64,000 nt of DNA from Apoda limacodes (lineage: Eukaryota > Arthropoda > Insecta > Lepidoptera > Limacodidae), in assembly GCA_946406115.1 (NCBI GenBank), contig OX291547.1:18605001-18669000 (forward strand), read 5' to 3'. The notes below the pieces were generated by a model that was not told where the DNA came from, did not search any database, and saw only the letters and a list, made by a program, of their open reading frames with translations. Shown piece after piece: positions 59,992 to 64,000 of this stretch (its first letter is position 1; the number at the start of each line of letters is the position of its first letter). The translations under genes and the position numbers were made by a program.

Positions 59992-60690
59992 TTTTTTTCC
60001 TATATTTGTGATGTAACATCTTGCTTCTTGCCAAATTTCGTGACTAGAATCACGAAAAGTCAAAGGGAAATACTCCATAGGTTTTGATTTATTTGCGTTA
60101 CAAAATTACCGTATTTGGGCATATTTTTATTGAAGTCAAAACTTCTTTAGAGGCGTTGTGCACTTTTTTGGTATGGGTAAAAAATGATAAACTCGCGCAG
60201 GCTTATCAAAAATTCGTAAGACGGAAACCATAATACCACGCCATAATTGGTATGGGTAAAAAATTATAAACTCGCACAGGCTGATCAAAAATCCTAAGAC
60301 GGAACCCATAATGCCACGCTATATTTTAGTATATTGCGATTATGAGTAGTACAGGGAGGATGGATATGGTATTTTAATTCTATGATAGATTGAGCTTCAA
60401 ATATACTACGTCGAAAAAGTAAATAAACAAACATTATTATTTATAGTGAATAAATATAATAAGTATAATAAGCTAGTAGTATGTTTTCACTTCTGCCGGC
60501 ACTGCCAGAGTGCAAACCGTTTTTTTTTACAATTTAAAGTGACCGTAGACTATATAGTATTTTACTTATATCAATTTTAACTTCGTTCCTCCACGCGTTC
60601 CTGAGAAAAAGGGTCTTGAGAGATAGACGAACAACAAAGTGATCCTTTAAGGGTTCCCTTTTTCCTTTTGAGGAACGGAACCCTTTAGGG
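59992..60690 (+). repeat. Repeat family H copy split by a family E copy
   Basis: 59,995-60,132 ('tatatttgtgatgtaacatc' ... 'tatttgggcatatttttat') and 60,528-60,685 ('ttacaatttaaagtgaccgt' ... 'ccttttgaggaacggaaccc') are co-linear with 41,030-41,345. Between them, 60,133-60,527 is a family E copy. This is a clear nested insertion and orders the two events. Confidence 0.8.
60133..60527. repeat. Repeat family E, third copy, inserted in family H
   Basis: 'acttctttagaggcgttgtg', two partly duplicated blocks ('cgtaagacggaaaccataat', 'cctaagacggaacccataat'), and the end 'gttttcacttctgccggcac'. It lacks the 290-bp segment of the 23-kb copy. Confidence 0.82.
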
Positions 60691-60849
60691 TTAATAATGG
60701 TATTTTTGCCGTGACCCACAAAACTTTTTTTTTTATTAAATAATTAACGAGGTAAATATCTACGTACTAAACTTTAACTTTTGCATAATACTAAATAGTT
60801 GGTCCGTGGGAAATAAACGGTTTTACAGTCCATACAACAACACAGGAGC

Positions 60850-61440
60850 TCGTGGCCCACCACCACCGATAGGCAAGTGAGTCGAATCATTAAGAGACTT
60901 CAATCCGCAATCACCGCCCTAGGCGAATATTTTCGGAAATTGAGAATCGAAGTGAATCGATTAATTGTACAATCCACAACCTATCATCCCCCCGACCGAC
61001 CTCGGCACAATCGTAAAACTATTGCTAGGCGGCCTCGGCAAGTACTAACGGCCCCAGACGCCGATCTCGCTATCCGGATAGCGAGACTTGTCTCAACGAC
61101 CTGCCATAATAGGTCCCCGGGTTCGTCGGCGAACGCACGGATACACGATGTATCCAAAGAGTGCCGGGGCGCTTCACGCCCGCACTCAATCGCAATCGCA
61201 ACCGCGTAACGGGGAACTCCCCTCCTGGCGTTGACTCACCTTCGTGTTCGAGGCTCACGCTGGTCGAAGGGACGACCTCGAGAGCGACAACCCAAGCAGA
61301 GGCTGCGGTGGGCGCTATATGGGCTTAGACTCCTTCAGGGACTCGACCCAAAAGCCCGGTGGAGCAGTAATGTTTGTTTCAGCCAACTGCAGTCAAGGTT
61401 AAGTAACGTCAACCGTGTTCAGTACCTGAATGGATGACCG
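60850..61440 (+). pseudogene. Jockey-like LINE: reverse transcriptase end and 3-prime tail
   Basis: The frame 60,877-61,209 starts MSRIIKRLQSAITALGEYFR then KLRIEVNRLIVQ, which matches the segment after motif C of the reverse transcriptase at 17.5-18.2 kb (ITDLGEWFRKFRIEVNP). From about 61,055 the sequence appears in the inverse orientation at 62,140-62,330. The tail from 61,203 is shared with 24,961-25,165. 5-prime truncated and mutated. Confidence 0.8.
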
Positions 61441-61799
61441 CCTAGTAGCACAATTTTCAGAGCTTCTCCGTGTTTCGAAGGGTACGTAAAACCGTTCGTC
61501 CTGACTGTTGCCATAATACAGCAATCGTGTTAAAACAATTCAGACGTTTTTCTGGGGCGGCTTGAGATTGTGGAGCCACTGGACCAGCGTGGTGTAGACT
61601 ATGTCTTGAGCCTCCTTATACAAGTTAGGCGCGTACCGCTGCAGTGGGGCGTATAACGGTAAGGCAACACTAGTCATTGTAGTAATTGCTTCAAACTATT
61701 CTTAATACATTCAAATAGACAAAGAAGAACTTCAAAGTTACTAGCGCCATCTGAGATAAACTTTTTCAATTACCTATAGGTAATTAAATTTTTTTTTTT
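61441..61799. other. Repeat scraps between LINE tails
   Basis: 'accagcgtggtgtagactat' and 'gctgcagtggggcgtataac' at 61,591-61,660 are the inverse of the block at 33,997-34,075. Nothing else recognised. Confidence 0.5.
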
Positions 61800-62030
61800 T
61801 TAGTAAGGTAGCAAACAAGCTTACGGTCCACCTGATGGTAAGCGGTCACCGCAGGGGCGTCACTCGCGCGTTACCGACCCTATAAGTATCTAATAACTTC
61901 CTTCTTAAAGAACCCCATGTTGTAGTTCTTTGAAAAAACCTTGGCAGGGAACTCATTCTACAACCAAAGCGTTCGTGGTAGGAAGTTCCTCTGAAACCGC
62001 ACTGTTCGTGACCACTTAGGTTCTAAAGTG
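61800..62030. repeat. Dispersed repeat shared with 20,205-20,360
   Basis: 'ccacctgatggtaagcggtc', 'gtcactcgcgcgttaccgac', 'aaaccttggcagggaactca' and 'ctacaaccaaagcgtt' are in the same order as at 20.2 kb; the piece is preceded by a T-run at 61,790-61,800. Confidence 0.72.
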
Positions 62031-62089
62031 TGAGGATGAATTCCTTGCCGAATGGTGCGATGGTTGAAAGTAGCCGTGGGCATCGTTTC

Positions 62090-62515
62090 GAACATTTTCA
62101 CATCACATTATACAATAATAGAAGCGGTAGAACACACATAGGGAGCCTCGAACCCGACAGTGCTCGTAACGCGGTTGCGATTGTGTCGAATGGGGGCGAA
62201 TATCGCCCCGGCACTCTTTGATACCTCGTATATCCGTGCGGTCGCCAGTTCCCTATTAGGGAGGTCGTTGAAACTAGTCTCGCTATCCGGATGGCGAAAT
62301 AGTCCTTTGGGGCCGTTAGTACGTGCCGAGGCCGCCTAACAATAGTTTTTCAACCGTGCCGTGGTCGGTTGGGGGAAAATCTCTCCTCAGACTTAAGGGT
62401 TCGATACGGCTTGTGAGTTTATCGTCTCGCAGCGAGTCGTAGAGCCAAGTCAAAAGGGCTAAGTTGATATCCTGGTGTACTCGCCCAGAGATGGCAGCAG
62501 ACAAACTAAAAAAGG
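62090..62515 (-). pseudogene. Jockey/CR1-like LINE 3-prime fragments, minus copy
   Basis: 62,504-62,316 (-) reads SAAISGRVHQDINLALLTWL and LTSRIEPLSLRRDFPPTDHG, similar to IISGRVHPDTSLTLL and APLSLRRDF at 38,453-38,575 (+). From 62,335 down, 'aggcggcctcggcacgtact' and 'ctatccggatagcgag' style blocks match 61,030-61,200. It therefore joins tail parts of related LINEs in inverse orientation to the 60.9-kb copy. Confidence 0.7.
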
Positions 62516-64000
62516 CTAGGAGTCTGAGAATATATAGTCTTGCAAAAATATAGGCAAGGATATTTTCTGTTTCAATAAAAATAAATTTAAATTTAAACTT
62601 TGTATTACATAAAACTTAAAATAACTTATCAACTTTATTTTAAAATAGATATTCTACTTACAGTTTATCTTACATATAGTAATAAATTTAATTATTCCTA
62701 TTATACTTTGTTCATACAAGTTATACATATATGGTGCAACCTAAGTAACATAAATTTACAATTTTATTATCAAGGTAAGTTGATTAATACAAACAAACAG
62801 AAATCTTCATATAAAATGACATTTTGTAAGATCTACAATACCAATTTAAGATATTGAACTAGTGTTTAAAAAGTAGCAAAATATCCCACACGCACCGTAA
62901 CATTTAAATACATAGGTTTGATACCTAAACACGGGCAAAATTTGTATTAGAACAAAGATTGACATTTAACATTTCAATTCAACATTTAACGTAAAATGTG
63001 ATTGTGTACTTTTTTAAATGGAAACGCCTAAAACCTTTTTGTATAATATTTCATCCAGTTTTAGGGAAGGAGAAAAATTATCACAATTTGTATGAAAAAT
63101 TGCAACATCACCAGCCCTCTTAAAACTTTTATTACTGGCTACATTATTTAATTTATTAAGGCAGCTGTTATAGAAATGCAATGGATACTAAATAAAAAAC
63201 CAATGGCTTGTGCGACTAAAATTATTTCGTCAAGAAACGAAGTATAAATATTTACGGGCATACGAATTTGTGAGTTCATGAGGAGATATTCCTAAAAATA
63301 GTTTAAGATTAAAATATAGGTAATGCTAAATACCAATAAAAATACTTAAAACAGACAAATAATTCGATACCTATTTATGAGGGCTTAGACGTATTTGAGC
63401 CTGACACGTTTAGGTTTTCTCTGCGTTCGAGCCGCTTAACGACCAGCATAAGCTGAACTATCCCTACAGGCGTTTATGTAGCGTTGTCGAAGTCGACAAG
63501 CAGCGTGACCTCTCTCGTGAAAGCGCGGCGCGCACTGAAGCTCGTATTGCTTTGACACAATGTATAACTATACGAAAATCAATTGTTTTTTATTTAATTA
63601 AATTTTAATTACAAATATAAAAATGTGTTCTTACCATCTACAGTTATTCATATAGATACATGTGGTCTTTTTTAATTAAACTTTATAATAATAAGAAATA
63701 TTGCTTTTATCTAATAATTCAGTTGTTGGTTTTACGGCAGTAAGCAATAATTAAAATGTATAATTTTTATAATTTTAAAGCGCTCTTTAAAATACATTGA
63801 AGCTTTTACAGCTTTACTAAGATATTTCTATTTTTTAATACAAATTTTAATCTCACTTGCAGCAGTGGTGATTTACAAATTTGGGCCCGCAAGATTTCTA
63901 GATTTATTAGTTTATCAAGATATATTTGAAAAATAGATTACATCTTCGAAAACAACAAAAAATTAGATAGGTAATTTTAATAATTTACGGACGTGTCAAT
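62516..64000. other. AT-rich intergenic DNA, nothing recognised
   Basis: A long AT-rich stretch; the plus open frame at 62,600-62,857 consists of AT-rich residues (Y, I, K, N, L) and has no domain. A GC-richer patch lies at 63,405-63,545 without a recognised exon. Confidence 0.5.

Noticed and set aside
60877..61209. 110-codon frame as a host gene
   Set aside because: Its first 40 residues are LINE reverse transcriptase sequence and the rest is LINE tail DNA shared with 62.1-62.3 kb.

Overview
The window looks like nuclear DNA of a moth or butterfly. It is AT-rich and intron-bearing, and it is dense with decayed transposons. Several repeats are of kinds I associate with Lepidoptera: a tRNA-derived SINE carrying the 'ggtatccataacacaagctttgcttac' block, the 'ggccaagtgcgagtcgga' repeat, the 'gcacttctgccggca' repeat, RTE-type tails ending 'ataatattagta', and CR1/jockey-like LINE pieces. 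The order is inferred from these repeats, not from a marker gene. No rRNA, functional tRNA, CRISPR or bacterial operon is visible.

Only one complete host gene can be supported, a three-exon F-box/leucine-rich-repeat gene at 54,914-57,446 (+). Its first coding exon has six codons and the F-box is completed in exon 2. Joining the exons gives 668 residues: an N-terminal F-box followed by a long array of cysteine-type LRRs interrupted by one charged linker. A poly(A) signal follows at 57,595. Two further minus-strand segments look like isolated exons of genes reaching beyond the window or with very long introns: an acidic 126-nt cassette exon at 2,308-2,433 and a weaker candidate ending in a consensus donor at 50,672.

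Layout: 1-7.2 kb is intergenic or intronic, with the acidic exon and repeat scraps. 7.2-10.6 kb is a dead Tc1-type transposon with intact TIRs and TA duplication, blown apart by later insertions. 11.4 kb is a Harbinger-like MITE. 12.9-20.2 kb holds CR1-like and jockey-like LINE ruins and a SINE. 23-29 kb is a mosaic of SINEs, LINE tails and unclassified repeats. 29.8-33.4 kb holds a 1.8-kb TIR element with a nested insertion, a transposase-like gene fragment and a Penelope-like element with a GIY-YIG remnant. 33.7-33.9 kb has two near-perfect hairpins. 34.6-38.7 kb has repeats and CR1-like endonuclease and reverse-transcriptase fragments. 40.6-44.7 kb has a repeat, a broken Ty3/gypsy-type gag-pol remnant and a 380-bp MITE. 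45-53.9 kb has SINEs, a 121-bp tandem duplication, RTE tails and a second copy of the 1.8-kb TIR element. 54.9-57.6 kb is the F-box gene. 59-62.5 kb has nested repeats and jockey-like LINE tails. 62.5-64 kb is featureless AT-rich DNA.

The genes do not form a pathway. The useful structure is the nesting: comparing copies of the same repeat inside the window reveals insertion boundaries, target duplications and relative order. The best candidate for something not routinely annotated is the TIR family starting GGGGAGACC, with two long copies, a possible 380-bp relative, and internal AAAGTAAC motifs near its ends.
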